Part shown: positions 16,688-23,500 of the stretch, piece by piece
Position numbering within the stretch: the stretch's first letter is position 1
How the letters are laid out: every line of letters begins with the position of its first letter
Origin: an uncultured Desulfobulbaceae bacterium
GTDB taxonomy: Bacteria; Desulfobacterota; Desulfobulbia; Desulfobulbales; Desulfobulbaceae
Direction: 5' to 3'
DNA: 25,257 nt
Assembly (NCBI GenBank): GCA_945787305.1
Contig: CALZIH010000006.1
Coordinates: 1-25,257 of the forward strand
Made by a program: the position numbers and the translations under genes
Notes under the pieces: model-generated
Seen by the model: only the letters and a program-made list of their open reading frames with translations
Told to the model about the DNA's origin: nothing
The model's database searches: none

Positions 16688-16777
16688 TTTACACAGAATA
16701 AGATCAGCCTACCGATAGGTAATGTAACCGATAGTGCAAGCAATGAAATCTCCACACATTAAAAACCTGTTTTGTAT

Positions 16778-16794
16778 CTGGCACGGTATTGGCA
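16778..16794 (+). promoter_or_regulatory. Near-consensus sigma-54 (RpoN) promoter
   Basis: CTGGCACGGTATTGGCA matches the -24/-12 consensus YTGGCACGRNNNTTGCW at every defined position but one (TGGC for TTGC). The essential GG (16780-16781) and GC (16792-16793) are exactly 10 bp apart. Transcription should start near 16805. No ORF follows, only a terminator at 16877-16916. A palindrome TACC-GATA-GGTA (16710-16721) about 60 bp upstream could be part of an activator site. This is the only match of this quality I found in the window. Confidence 0.75.
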
Positions 16795-16804
16795 ACATAA
16801 AAAA

Positions 16805-16916
16805 CAAATGACAACGTCAGGCAACACAGGAAGACATTAATGCCTGCAGCAACAAGTTGACATTTTCTTCCTCCTTCCCCGGCAGGTTCCCCCTCCTTTT
16901 CCTGCCGGGGTTTTTT
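16805..16916 (+). ncRNA. Candidate sigma-54-dependent small RNA
   Basis: The start is inferred from the sigma-54 box, the end from the intrinsic terminator, giving about 112 nt. The RNA can fold into a 5' stem-loop: inner stem CAGGCA/TGCCTG (16818-16823 with 16841-16846) and outer pairing ATGACAAC with GTTGACAT (16808-16815, 16856-16863; 7 of 8 pairs). A single-stranded pyrimidine stretch with CCTCC (16870-16874) comes next, then the terminator hairpin whose 14-nt loop holds a second CCTCC (16892-16896). Both could pair with Shine-Dalgarno sequences. ATGs inside lead only to 6-10 codon frames without ribosome sites. The architecture recalls known sigma-54 small RNAs (Qrr, GlmY, CrcZ), but I see no sequence likeness to claim homology. 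Confidence 0.65.
16877..16916 (+). terminator. Strong intrinsic terminator without an upstream gene
   Basis: Perfect 10-bp GC-rich stem CCCCGGCAGG / CCTGCCGGGG, 14-nt loop, then T6. The nearest plus-strand gene ends 229 nt upstream and has its own terminator, so this one most likely ends the small RNA. Confidence 0.88.
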
Positions 16917-17215
16917 ATTGCCACCTCAGCCAACCTTCTCGCAACAATCACCATGGCAACACAGAACACCCTGTAAACACATATAAAAACAAAACACCCC
17001 CGTGTTGAGCTTCAGGCGAACCACGGCTCAACGACTCCTCCAATTTGTGAACACATCAAACACGTTCTACCGTTTACATTGACATTCTTTTCTTGTCTGC
17101 CTTGACGAAATTCACTGGAGGTATAATTGTAACAGAGGTAATTTCAATTACGATTACAGGAACAACGGTAATTTCAATTACAATTTTGATTCAACACATA
17201 GTTTGGAGACCCATA
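16917..17215. other. Upstream region of the Do protease gene
   Basis: No gene is seen here. Besides the tandem repeats at 17137-17181 it holds a 7-bp-arm hairpin GTTGAGC / GCTCAAC (17004-17010, 17026-17032; 15-nt loop) and a short TGTG-AA-CACA palindrome (17046-17055). TTGACA at about 17080 and TTGACG at 17102 are possible -35 boxes, with TATAAT at 17122 only 14 bp after the latter. Confidence 0.45.
17137..17181. promoter_or_regulatory. Tandem palindromic repeats upstream of the Do protease
   Basis: GGTAATTTCAATTAC occurs twice without mismatch (17137-17151, 17167-17181), period 30 bp. Each copy contains the inverted repeat GTAATT-TC-AATTAC. They lie 35-79 bp before the degP start. Placement and phasing on three helical turns fit a stress-response regulator; E. 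coli degP is controlled by CpxR and sigma-E, but these sites do not clearly match either. Confidence 0.6.
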
Positions 17216-18694
17216 ATGAGCAAAAACTCAAACCCTATTCTGGTATCGGCGACGACTGCTCTTACTCTTTTCCTGGCTTTGTTTCTGGTCACAGCCAACG
17301 CTACCGCTGGCGAGGATGACAACATTGCCCTTCTTGACCGTTCAGCCAAGGCATTTGCGGCGGTTGTTAAACAAGCAGGACCAGCAGTGGTCCATGTGCG
17401 AGTAGAAAAATCCGTACGCCCTAAGAGGGGGCAACAGGGGCATGGGACCAACCCTTATGATTTTTTCAATGACCCTTTTTTTGAACGATTTTTCGGGCCC
17501 CAATTTAAACATCCGAAAGCGCCCCGTCAACAACCGCGCCAATTCAAGCAACAGGGCGCTGGTTCCGGCTTTATCATAAGTAGCAAAGGTCACATTCTGA
17601 CCAATAATCACGTGGTGGCTGATGCCGATAAAATCACGGTTCGTCTGGATGATGAGCGTGAATTTGAGGCCGAGATCATCGGTACCGATCCCCAGTCCGA
17701 TGTCGCGCTCATCAAGATCGACGGCAAAAAACTCCCTACCCTTCCGCTTGGCAACTCCGACAAACTGGAGGTCGGTGAGTGGGTTATTGCCATCGGCAGC
17801 CCCTTTGAACTCAACCAGACGGTGACCGTCGGTGTGGTCAGCGCCAAGGGTCGCAACCGCATGGGCATTAATGACTACGAAAATTTTATCCAGACCGATG
17901 CGGCCATCAATCCCGGCAACTCCGGTGGCCCACTGTTAAACATCCATGGAGAGGCCATTGGTATTAATACGGCGATATTCTCCCGTAGCGGCGGCTACAT
18001 GGGCATCGGCTTCGCCATCCCTATCAATATGGCCAAAAACATCGAGAAACAGCTCAAGCAACACGGCAAGGTGACCCGTGGCTGGCTCGGCGTGATGATC
18101 CAGGACGTGGACAAAGACCTTGCTAAATCATTTGAACTGGAGTCAACCCAGGGAGTACTCATCTCCGGTGTTACCGAAGACTCACCCGCGAAACAAGCGG
18201 ACCTTCTCCAGGGAGATGTTATCATTGCCCTTGACGGCAAGCCATTGTCGGACGTTGCACAGCTGCGAAACTCAATTGCCATGACCACTCCGGAGTCGAA
18301 GCTGACCCTGACAATCATCCGGGACGGCAAAGAACAAAAATTGCTGGTGACCATCGGCGAGCAGCCTTCGGATTTTGGTTCGGTAGCAAAAAGATCCGAA
18401 AAGTCGCCTCTGGGGGCAATGGGCCTTGCCCTGCAGGACCTGAGCCCTGAACTGGCCGAGCAGTTTGGCTATGAGCAAGGCCAGGGGGTTCTGATTGCCG
18501 ATGTCGCCCCTGACAGTCCCGGTGGACGGGTCGGTCTTCAGGCTGGACAACTCATTGAGGAAGTCAACAAATCAAGAGTACGCAACCTCAAAGAACTCAA
18601 TGAAGTCATTGCCAAATCGAAAAATCCTAACCAAGTTCTGTTACGGGTCCGGGCAGGTGACTACAGCCAATACATTGTCCTTCGAGCCGAGTAA
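17216..18694 (+). CDS. degP: Periplasmic serine protease/chaperone of the Do (DegP/HtrA) family
   Basis: Envelope quality-control protease, 492 aa. The ATG at 17216 is chosen (GGAG 7 nt upstream); a longer frame from 17093 only translates the regulatory repeats. Residues about 10-33 are a Sec signal peptide. The trypsin-like domain carries the triad H132 (ILTNNHVV), D162 (DPQSDVALIKID) and S236 (NPGNSGGPLL), with spacing close to E. coli DegP. A proline/glutamine-rich linker (about 75-105) precedes it. Two PDZ domains follow: about 285-380 (RGWLGVMIQDV, GVLISGV, DVIIALDGKPL) and about 395-490 (LGAMGLALQDLS, GVLIADVAPDSPGG). It is likely regulated by the tandem repeats upstream and ends in a terminator-like hairpin. 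Confidence 0.95.
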   Translation: MSKNSNPILVSATTALTLFLALFLVTANATAGEDDNIALLDRSAKAFAAVVKQAGPAVVHVRVEKSVRPKRGQQGHGTNPYDFFNDPFFERFFGPQFKHPKAPRQQPRQFKQQGAGSGFIISSKGHILTNNHVVADADKITVRLDDEREFEAEIIGTDPQSDVALIKIDGKKLPTLPLGNSDKLEVGEWVIAIGSPFELNQTVTVGVVSAKGRNRMGINDYENFIQTDAAINPGNSGGPLLNIHGEAIGINTAIFSRSGGYMGIGFAIPINMAKNIEKQLKQHGKVTRGWLGVMIQDVDKDLAKSFELESTQGVLISGVTEDSPAKQADLLQGDVIIALDGKPLSDVAQLRNSIAMTTPESKLTLTIIRDGKEQKLLVTIGEQPSDFGSVAKRSEKSPLGAMGLALQDLSPELAEQFGYEQGQGVLIADVAPDSPGGRVGLQAGQLIEEVNKSRVRNLKELNEVIAKSKNPNQVLLRVRAGDYSQYIVLRAE

Positions 18695-18703
18695 CCCTCA
18701 CAA

Positions 18704-18741
18704 CCTCCGGTATCCAACCGGATATCGGAGGCTCTTTTCTT
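18704..18741 (+). terminator. Hairpin after degP that contains the next gene's ribosome site
   Basis: Stem CCTCCGGTATCC / GGATATCGGAGG (12 pairs, one G-U) with loop AACC, followed by CTCTTTTCTT. It ends the degP message at least in part. Its 3' arm GGAGG (18727-18731) is also the only Shine-Dalgarno for the following MazG-like gene. Confidence 0.65.
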
Positions 18742-18745
18742 GCTT

Positions 18746-19108
18746 ATGTCCGATTCCTTAGATAACTTGATTCAGGCCATTCGCACCTTTGCCGATGACC
18801 GCAACTGGGAACAATTTCACAGTCCGAAAAACCTGGCCATGGCGCTTATTGTCGAGGCAGGTGAGCTGGTGGAACATTTTCAATGGCTCAGACAGGAGCA
18901 AAGCCGCAACCTTTTGCCAGAGACAAAAGAGGAAGTGGCCATGGAACTGGCGGATATACTCATTTATCTCTGCCGTTTAGGCGATCAACTGGATATTGAT
19001 CTACTGGCAGCGGCAGAAAAAAAATTGCGCATCAATAACAAAAAATATCCGGCGGAACGAGCAATAGACAGCGCTGAAAAATATACAGCATGGAAGGACA
19101 AGCTGTGA
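18746..19108 (+). CDS. MazG-like nucleotide pyrophosphohydrolase
   Basis: A 120-aa all-alpha NTP pyrophosphatase of the MazG/dCTPase (RS21-C6-like) group, probably hydrolysing non-canonical or excess (d)NTPs to the monophosphate. It shows the metal-binding pair of motifs: EAGELVEHFQW (ExxE) and EEVAMELADILIYL (ExxxELAD). It ends RAIDSAEKYTAWKDKL. ATG 18746 gives the natural-looking start MSDSLDNLIQ; the in-frame TTG at 18740 has better spacing (8 nt) from GGAGG at 18727-18731, which itself lies in the degP terminator stem. The kinase gene overlaps its 3' end, so they form a unit. Confidence 0.88.
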   Translation: MSDSLDNLIQAIRTFADDRNWEQFHSPKNLAMALIVEAGELVEHFQWLRQEQSRNLLPETKEEVAMELADILIYLCRLGDQLDIDLLAAAEKKLRINNKKYPAERAIDSAEKYTAWKDKL

Positions 19109-20196
19109 ATCCAGCTCGTCAGGCTGTTCATTTCTTTCGCCCCCATGAGAAAATCCAACGACTTGTCCCAATTACTGGTGGCAACGTCAACGATTCCTGG
19201 CAGGTTCTCCTCACCCCCGGAGAGCTCTTTATCCTCCAAAAACTCAGCCCGGCAGTCTTTCCTGACCCTCTGTTGGTCATGGTCAACCTGGAACGAGTGA
19301 CAAACCATCTGCACCAGGAGTTACAAGTACAGGGCCACCTCTCTCTCAAGGTACCACAGCTTTTATACTCAGCTGCCGGTAGGACAAGTTATGAAGACCA
19401 GGCGGGCAACCATTGGCGGATGCTCACCTATATTGACAATTCCCGCTCCCTGACAACACTTGATTCACCGCTGCAGGCAGAGGAGATCGGACGGTTACTG
19501 GGATGCTTCCACACGCTGCTCACAACCCTTGATCCGACCACACTGCATGACCCCCTGCCGGGATTTCACGTCACTCCTGAATACCTTAAACAGTATGATA
19601 CTGTTCGCAGATCATCGCAAGGCCATGCAAGGAACAAGGAAGAACATTGTGTTGCCTTGATTGAACATTTCCGCCCTCGGGCTGATATCCTTGAACGCCA
19701 CCGTCAGAAGCTAAGCACAGGAATAATTCATGCCGACCCCAAGGTCGGTAATTTCCTGTTTACCAAAGACAGTAAAAAAACAATCAGCCTCATTGATCTC
19801 GATACGGTCATGCCAGGGCTGCTCATCCATGACCTCGGCGACTGCCTGCGATCGTGCTGCAACTCAGCCGGCGAAGAAATCAAAAACACCACCGAAGTTA
19901 TCTTTGACACGGAGATGTTTGCTGCGGCCTTACGAGGTTACAGCAGCCAAGCGATGAATATGCTGAACACAAAGGACAGGGAACTGCTTATTGATGCCAC
20001 CTGGCTGATCAGTTTTGAGCTGGGCCTTCGCTTTTTTACAGATCACCTCATGGGGAATCAATATTTCAAAACACAGCAACCCGGCCAGAACCTGCAACGA
20101 GCACTGATTCAGCTCTGCCTGGCCCAATCCATACTCAAACAGCGCAGCAAGCTTGATCTTTTACAGCAGCGGGTTATGATGACCAGTATCGTATAA
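19105..20196 (+). CDS. Phosphotransferase of the APH family, N-acetylhexosamine 1-kinase-like
   Basis: A 363-aa small-molecule kinase with the APH/choline kinase fold: nucleotide-loop region VPITGGNVNDSW (22-32), catalytic loop IIHADPKVGNFLF (D211, N216) and metal-binding SLIDLDTVMPGLLIHDLGD (D231, D233). The segment IDLDTVMPG..xxDLGDxLR and the GGxxND start are the style of N-acetylhexosamine 1-kinase (NahK, LNB/GNB pathway) rather than of aminoglycoside kinases, so a sugar 1-phosphate product is plausible. The GTG at 19105 is chosen because AAGGA lies 6 nt upstream and it overlaps the previous stop as GTGA; an ATG at 19090 has no ribosome site. Substrate unproven; no phosphorylase gene is adjacent. 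Confidence 0.85.
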   Translation: MNPARQAVHFFRPHEKIQRLVPITGGNVNDSWQVLLTPGELFILQKLSPAVFPDPLLVMVNLERVTNHLHQELQVQGHLSLKVPQLLYSAAGRTSYEDQAGNHWRMLTYIDNSRSLTTLDSPLQAEEIGRLLGCFHTLLTTLDPTTLHDPLPGFHVTPEYLKQYDTVRRSSQGHARNKEEHCVALIEHFRPRADILERHRQKLSTGIIHADPKVGNFLFTKDSKKTISLIDLDTVMPGLLIHDLGDCLRSCCNSAGEEIKNTTEVIFDTEMFAAALRGYSSQAMNMLNTKDRELLIDATWLISFELGLRFFTDHLMGNQYFKTQQPGQNLQRALIQLCLAQSILKQRSKLDLLQQRVMMTSIV

Positions 20197-20213
20197 ATAA
20201 AGAGAATTACTCC

Positions 20214-20846
20214 ATGCACCCCTATCTTGCGCAGTTTCTAACAATCGCCCTCGTCCACCTGGTGGCAGTGGCGAGCCCAGGCCCTGATTTTGCCATCATT
20301 GTCCGTCAATCCATCACCTACGGTCGCAAAACAGCCCTGTGGACAAGCCTGGGTGTGGGCAGCGGTATCCTTATCCATGTCGGTTATTCACTGCTTGGGA
20401 TTGGTTTGATTGTGTCACAATCCATTGCCGTCTTCAGTATTATGAAGCTGGCCGGGGCTTTGTATCTCATCTACCTGGGCAGCAAAGCCTTGCGGGCAAA
20501 ACCAATGAACAGAGCAGAGGTAACAGCAACGAAGAGAGATCACCTGCCAACGACTCTACAGGCCCTGCGTACAGGTTTTTTCACCAACGGCCTCAATCCG
20601 AAAGCAACCCTTTTCTTCCTTTCACTGTTTACAGTCGTTATTGACCCAGCCACCCCATTGATCATCCAGGCCGGATACGGGCTCTACATGGCCTTGGCAA
20701 CTGCACTTTGGTTCTCCGGCTTATCTCTGCTTTTTGGTCACGCCACTGTCCGGCGTTCATTTCTTCTCATCGGGCATTGGTTTGACCGTTTGACCGGTGT
20801 CGTTCTCATCGGTCTGGGACTAAGGCTAGCCTTAACGAAACAATGA
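20214..20846 (+). CDS. LysE/RhtB-family amino-acid exporter
   Basis: A 210-aa inner-membrane transporter with about six hydrophobic segments. The family hallmark is near the N-terminus, VAVASPGPDFAIIVRQSITY with GRKTALWTSLGVGSGILIH. Later come GALYLIYLGSKALRAKP and the FFTNGLNPKATLFFLSLFT segment. It exports amino acids or similar compounds such as homoserine, threonine or lysine; the substrate is not readable. It starts 17 nt after the kinase gene with AGAG upstream, so it is probably the last gene of that unit, and it is convergent with the MocR gene with 22 bp between. Confidence 0.92.
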   Translation: MHPYLAQFLTIALVHLVAVASPGPDFAIIVRQSITYGRKTALWTSLGVGSGILIHVGYSLLGIGLIVSQSIAVFSIMKLAGALYLIYLGSKALRAKPMNRAEVTATKRDHLPTTLQALRTGFFTNGLNPKATLFFLSLFTVVIDPATPLIIQAGYGLYMALATALWFSGLSLLFGHATVRRSFLLIGHWFDRLTGVVLIGLGLRLALTKQ

Positions 20847-20868
20847 TTTCGCCCGCTGCCAACTGATC

Positions 20869-22293
20869 TTATTCAAGCACCTCCTTGATCAGACCGCCGA
20901 GAGTGGCAATTCCTTCTTCAACAGGCTGGTCCCAATGGACACCACAATTCAAGCGGATACAGTGATTGTACTGACCAGATCCGGAGCAAACCGCTCCCGG
21001 TAAAATCGAAATTCCCTGTTCAGCCGCCCGAACCGCAAGCTGCAGGCTATCTACCTTATGGTTAAGCTGTACCCATAAAGCCAGCCCCCCCTTAGGAGAT
21101 GACATCCTGGTATCCTCAGGGAAATGCCTGGCTACCGCTCTGCACATATTCCCCACCTGATTTTTCAAGGTATTTCGCATCCTACGCAGATGGCGTTCAT
21201 AGGCGCCACTTTCCAAGAATTCGGCCAGGATCATTTGATTGAGCTTTGGACTGGAAATAACGGAATTAAATTTCAACCGTTTGACTTTTTCTTTAAATCG
21301 ACCAGGGACCGTCCAACCGATACGTAAATCCGGCAACAAGGACTTTGAAAAGGAGGAACAGAACAAGACAAGGCCTTGTTCGTCATACTGTTTCAAGGTT
21401 GTCGGCCTGGTGTCACCGAAATAGAGCTCCCCATAAATATCATCTTCGATGATTGGAACCCCCTTATCATTCATATAACGAACGACTGCCCTTTTCTTTT
21501 CAGTAGCAACATCATGGCCCAGTGGATTGGGAAAATTTGAATTCAGCAAAGCGGCCCGGACGTTTTGTTCTTCAACCGCCCTGGTGAGCATATCGAAATC
21601 CAATCCTTGATCCGGATCAGCAGGAATTTCAACAACCCGCATGTTCAGATCTTCGATCAACTGAAGATAACAGACAAAGGTGGGTGATTCGACCAGTATG
21701 ATATCACCGGGATTTGCAACCGCGCGCAGACAAAGGTTTATCGCATGCATACAACCGCTGGTAATAATAACTTCCTCACCGGAATAGACATCATAGGAGT
21801 CTCCGGCACGCCTTACTATCTGCCGCTGTAATGCAGGCAGCCCCGATGGAGCGCCATATCCAGTTCCACCTTCTCTATGGAGATAAACTGCAGAGACTTC
21901 CCTGGCTATTCGGCTGAGCTGCTTGACAGGGAGCATTTTTGCATCGGGAATCGCAGCTCCAAGCAGCAACATTTCCGGTTTATCAAAATGATCCTGTAAA
22001 ACACCGGCTAACGCATTGACGGCGACCTTGACCGGCTTGAGTGAATAGTCTCCAGTGGTCGGCTTATGGAGGAGGTTACCAAGCAAGGGTCGCACGTAAA
22101 AACCCGACTTTTCCCTGGCCTCAACAAGCCCCCTGTTCTCCAGTTCAACATACGCCTGATACACCGTCGACATCGACAATCCGCGTTGCTCCCGCATACT
22201 GCGCAGAGAGGGCAGTTTCTCACCGGCCCGGTATTCTCCCCCTGAAACCTTAGCCTCCAGGTCATTTGCCAGCTTGATGTATTGAAACTCCAT
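20869..22293 (-). CDS. MocR-type regulator (GntR HTH fused to a PLP aminotransferase-like domain)
   Basis: A 474-aa PLP-dependent transcription factor. The N-terminal GntR winged helix spans about 3-68 (GEYRAGEKLPSLRSMREQRG, STVYQAYVELENRGLV, SGFYV). A fold-type-I aminotransferase domain follows, with GYGAPSGLPALQRQI, NSNFPNPLG (251), EDDIYGEL (283-290), the PLP lysine K317 in FCSSFSKSLLPDLRIGW and a late Arg in CIRLNCG. The ATG at 22293 is used because GGGAGGAG precedes it; an in-frame ATG at 22344 lies inside the operator repeats. The LysE exporter is convergent at its 3' end and a small membrane protein is divergent; such regulators usually control neighbours that handle amino acids or vitamin B6. 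Effector unknown. Confidence 0.93.
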   Translation of the reverse strand: MEFQYIKLANDLEAKVSGGEYRAGEKLPSLRSMREQRGLSMSTVYQAYVELENRGLVEAREKSGFYVRPLLGNLLHKPTTGDYSLKPVKVAVNALAGVLQDHFDKPEMLLLGAAIPDAKMLPVKQLSRIAREVSAVYLHREGGTGYGAPSGLPALQRQIVRRAGDSYDVYSGEEVIITSGCMHAINLCLRAVANPGDIILVESPTFVCYLQLIEDLNMRVVEIPADPDQGLDFDMLTRAVEEQNVRAALLNSNFPNPLGHDVATEKKRAVVRYMNDKGVPIIEDDIYGELYFGDTRPTTLKQYDEQGLVLFCSSFSKSLLPDLRIGWTVPGRFKEKVKRLKFNSVISSPKLNQMILAEFLESGAYERHLRRMRNTLKNQVGNMCRAVARHFPEDTRMSSPKGGLALWVQLNHKVDSLQLAVRAAEQGISILPGAVCSGSGQYNHCIRLNCGVHWDQPVEEGIATLGGLIKEVLE

Positions 22294-22313
22294 AACTCCT
22301 CCCAACAGCACAA

Positions 22314-22382
22314 CTGTACCGTACGATTTTTCTACAACCTGCATCTGTACTGAAAATATCAGAAACGGTACTCTTCTGTAAA
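22314..22382 (-). promoter_or_regulatory. MocR promoter with three 31-bp-phased CTGTA repeats
   Basis: On the plus strand CTGTA starts at 22314, 22345 and 22376, an exact period of 31 bp (CTGTAC, CTGTAC, CTGTAA). A minus-strand promoter TTTACA (22382-22377), 18-bp spacer and TATTTT (22358-22353) overlaps repeat 3, and repeat 2 covers the expected start site. MocR/GabR-type proteins are known to bind direct repeats, so autoregulation is likely, possibly with control of the divergent gene. Confidence 0.7.
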
Positions 22383-22422
22383 GAAAAACCTACTTCTACA
22401 AATGAAGCAATGAGGAAGAAGA

Positions 22423-22611
22423 ATGATCAAATACAAGGAAATTATCGTATGGCTGTTGAGTGCACCCGACTCCAGTATTGATGAAAAACCTGGGTATTCT
22501 AGGTCAAACTCAAAAATGTACATTGAGACGCCATTACCATCCTGGACGAAAACACTCTTCTGGTATGTCGTAGCCATACTGCTTGGATTGTTTGCCAGCA
22601 AGCTGACTTAG
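22423..22611 (+). CDS. Small C-terminally anchored membrane protein, 62 aa
   Basis: ATG 22423 follows GAGGAAG (22412-22418). The product MIKYKEIIVWLLSAPDSSID and onward has a polar middle and one C-terminal hydrophobic helix (about 44-60, WYVVAILLGLFASKL), like a tail-anchored protein. No family recognised. It starts 130 bp from the MocR start on the other strand, with the phased repeats between them, so it may be a MocR target. Competing minus-strand frames lack ribosome sites. Confidence 0.55.
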   Translation: MIKYKEIIVWLLSAPDSSIDEKPGYSRSNSKMYIETPLPSWTKTLFWYVVAILLGLFASKLT

Positions 22612-22774
22612 TGAAAATCTGTACCCTTGTAAAAGAACAAACACCTTTTCCGATGTATGGTTGAAATATTTTACATGCCGGTATATAGAACCATCGTAAC
22701 TTGAAGAACAATGGAACAATCAATGCTTCTTTCATTCTTCTGATCACTTAAATACATCATACGACGAGCAGGTT

Positions 22775-23197
22775 ATGCACATATCCCAAGGAAAAACCGT
22801 TTCCATTCAGTATACCCTGACCCTGGATACCGGGGAGGTTATTGAATCAAACACGGAGGAAGAACCCTTGGTGTACAACCACGGTTCAGGAGAACTTATG
22901 TCGGGACTCGAAGAACACCTGGAGGGTATGAGCAAAGGAGAGGAACGGACTGGAAATCTTCCCCCGGAGAAGGGATATGGCCCACATAATCCAGAGGCAC
23001 TTATTGAAATCCCCAGAGATCACTTACCGCCGGAGGCCTGGCAGGTGGGCGCACAGCTTCAGGCAGCCGGACCGAAAGGTGAACAGATTGACGGAACGGT
23101 TCTCGAGCTGAAAGAGAACATTGCTATCGTGGACTTCAATCACCCCCTCGCCGGCAAGAGTATCAAGTTTACCCTGCAGGTAGTGGATATCCGTTAA
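22775..23197 (+). CDS. slyD: FKBP-type peptidyl-prolyl isomerase, SlyD-like
   Basis: A 140-aa cytosolic prolyl isomerase/chaperone. The FKBP part opens with GKTVSIQYTLTLDTGEVIES and has the EEPLVYNHGSGELMSGLEEH segment and LEGMSKGEERTGNLPPEKGY, where the inserted-in-flap (IF) chaperone domain begins (IPRDHLPPEAWQVGAQL). It closes with NHPLAGKSIKFTLQVVDI, typical of SlyD/FkpB. The His/Cys-rich metal-binding tail of E. coli SlyD is missing, so a nickel role is unlikely. CAGG lies just before the ATG. It stands alone with a hairpin 31 nt downstream. Confidence 0.9.
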   Translation: MHISQGKTVSIQYTLTLDTGEVIESNTEEEPLVYNHGSGELMSGLEEHLEGMSKGEERTGNLPPEKGYGPHNPEALIEIPRDHLPPEAWQVGAQLQAAGPKGEQIDGTVLELKENIAIVDFNHPLAGKSIKFTLQVVDIR

Positions 23198-23227
23198 TCC
23201 CGCTCAGCAACAATCCTTAAAAACAGT

Positions 23228-23253
23228 TGGCCGAGCATGTATTCACTCGGCCA
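23228..23253 (+). terminator. Hairpin after the SlyD-like gene
   Basis: Perfect 8-bp stem TGGCCGAG / CTCGGCCA, 10-nt loop, then GGATTCTTTT. Moderately convincing rho-independent terminator. Confidence 0.6.
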
Positions 23254-23500
23254 GGATTCTTTTATTCCTTCAATCTGCTTGTTTTCGCGATACCAATAAT
23301 GATGGACAAGTAAAAAGTCCAAAACGCCGTTTGCACTGCACGAAAATACAATGAGTTACAACCTTTCCGCCGTCGGTGGCGAGGCTTTTTACGACAGCGA
23401 CAATAATCTTGTTTCTTTTTTTTTCGTTCTTTATTCTATTGCTCCAGGCAGTACCATTCAACAAAAAATTCATGATCAAACCTGTTTCTTAAAATCGACT
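23254..23500. other. Leader region of tgt
   Basis: No gene is supported here. The in-frame extension of tgt up to 23351 looks non-coding in composition and contains a T9 run. A small hairpin CGCC/GGCG followed by CTTTTT lies near 23371-23393. No clear promoter or ribosome site precedes tgt. Confidence 0.45.

Noticed and set aside
16743..16811. Short ATG frame of 22 codons spanning the sigma-54 box
   Set aside because: No ribosome site, and it would start upstream of the predicted transcription start.
17093..17215. Upstream extension of the degP frame
   Set aside because: It would translate the tandem regulatory repeats and bury the signal peptide; ATG 17216 has its own ribosome site.
22359..22747. 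Minus-strand frames opposite the small membrane protein gene
   Set aside because: No ribosome sites and odd composition; the plus-strand frame has a Shine-Dalgarno and a clean membrane helix.
23351..23500. 50-codon N-terminal extension of tgt
   Set aside because: No likeness to Tgt, contains a low-complexity T/F-rich run, and the family starts near FTRLASSSQCSARCGE.
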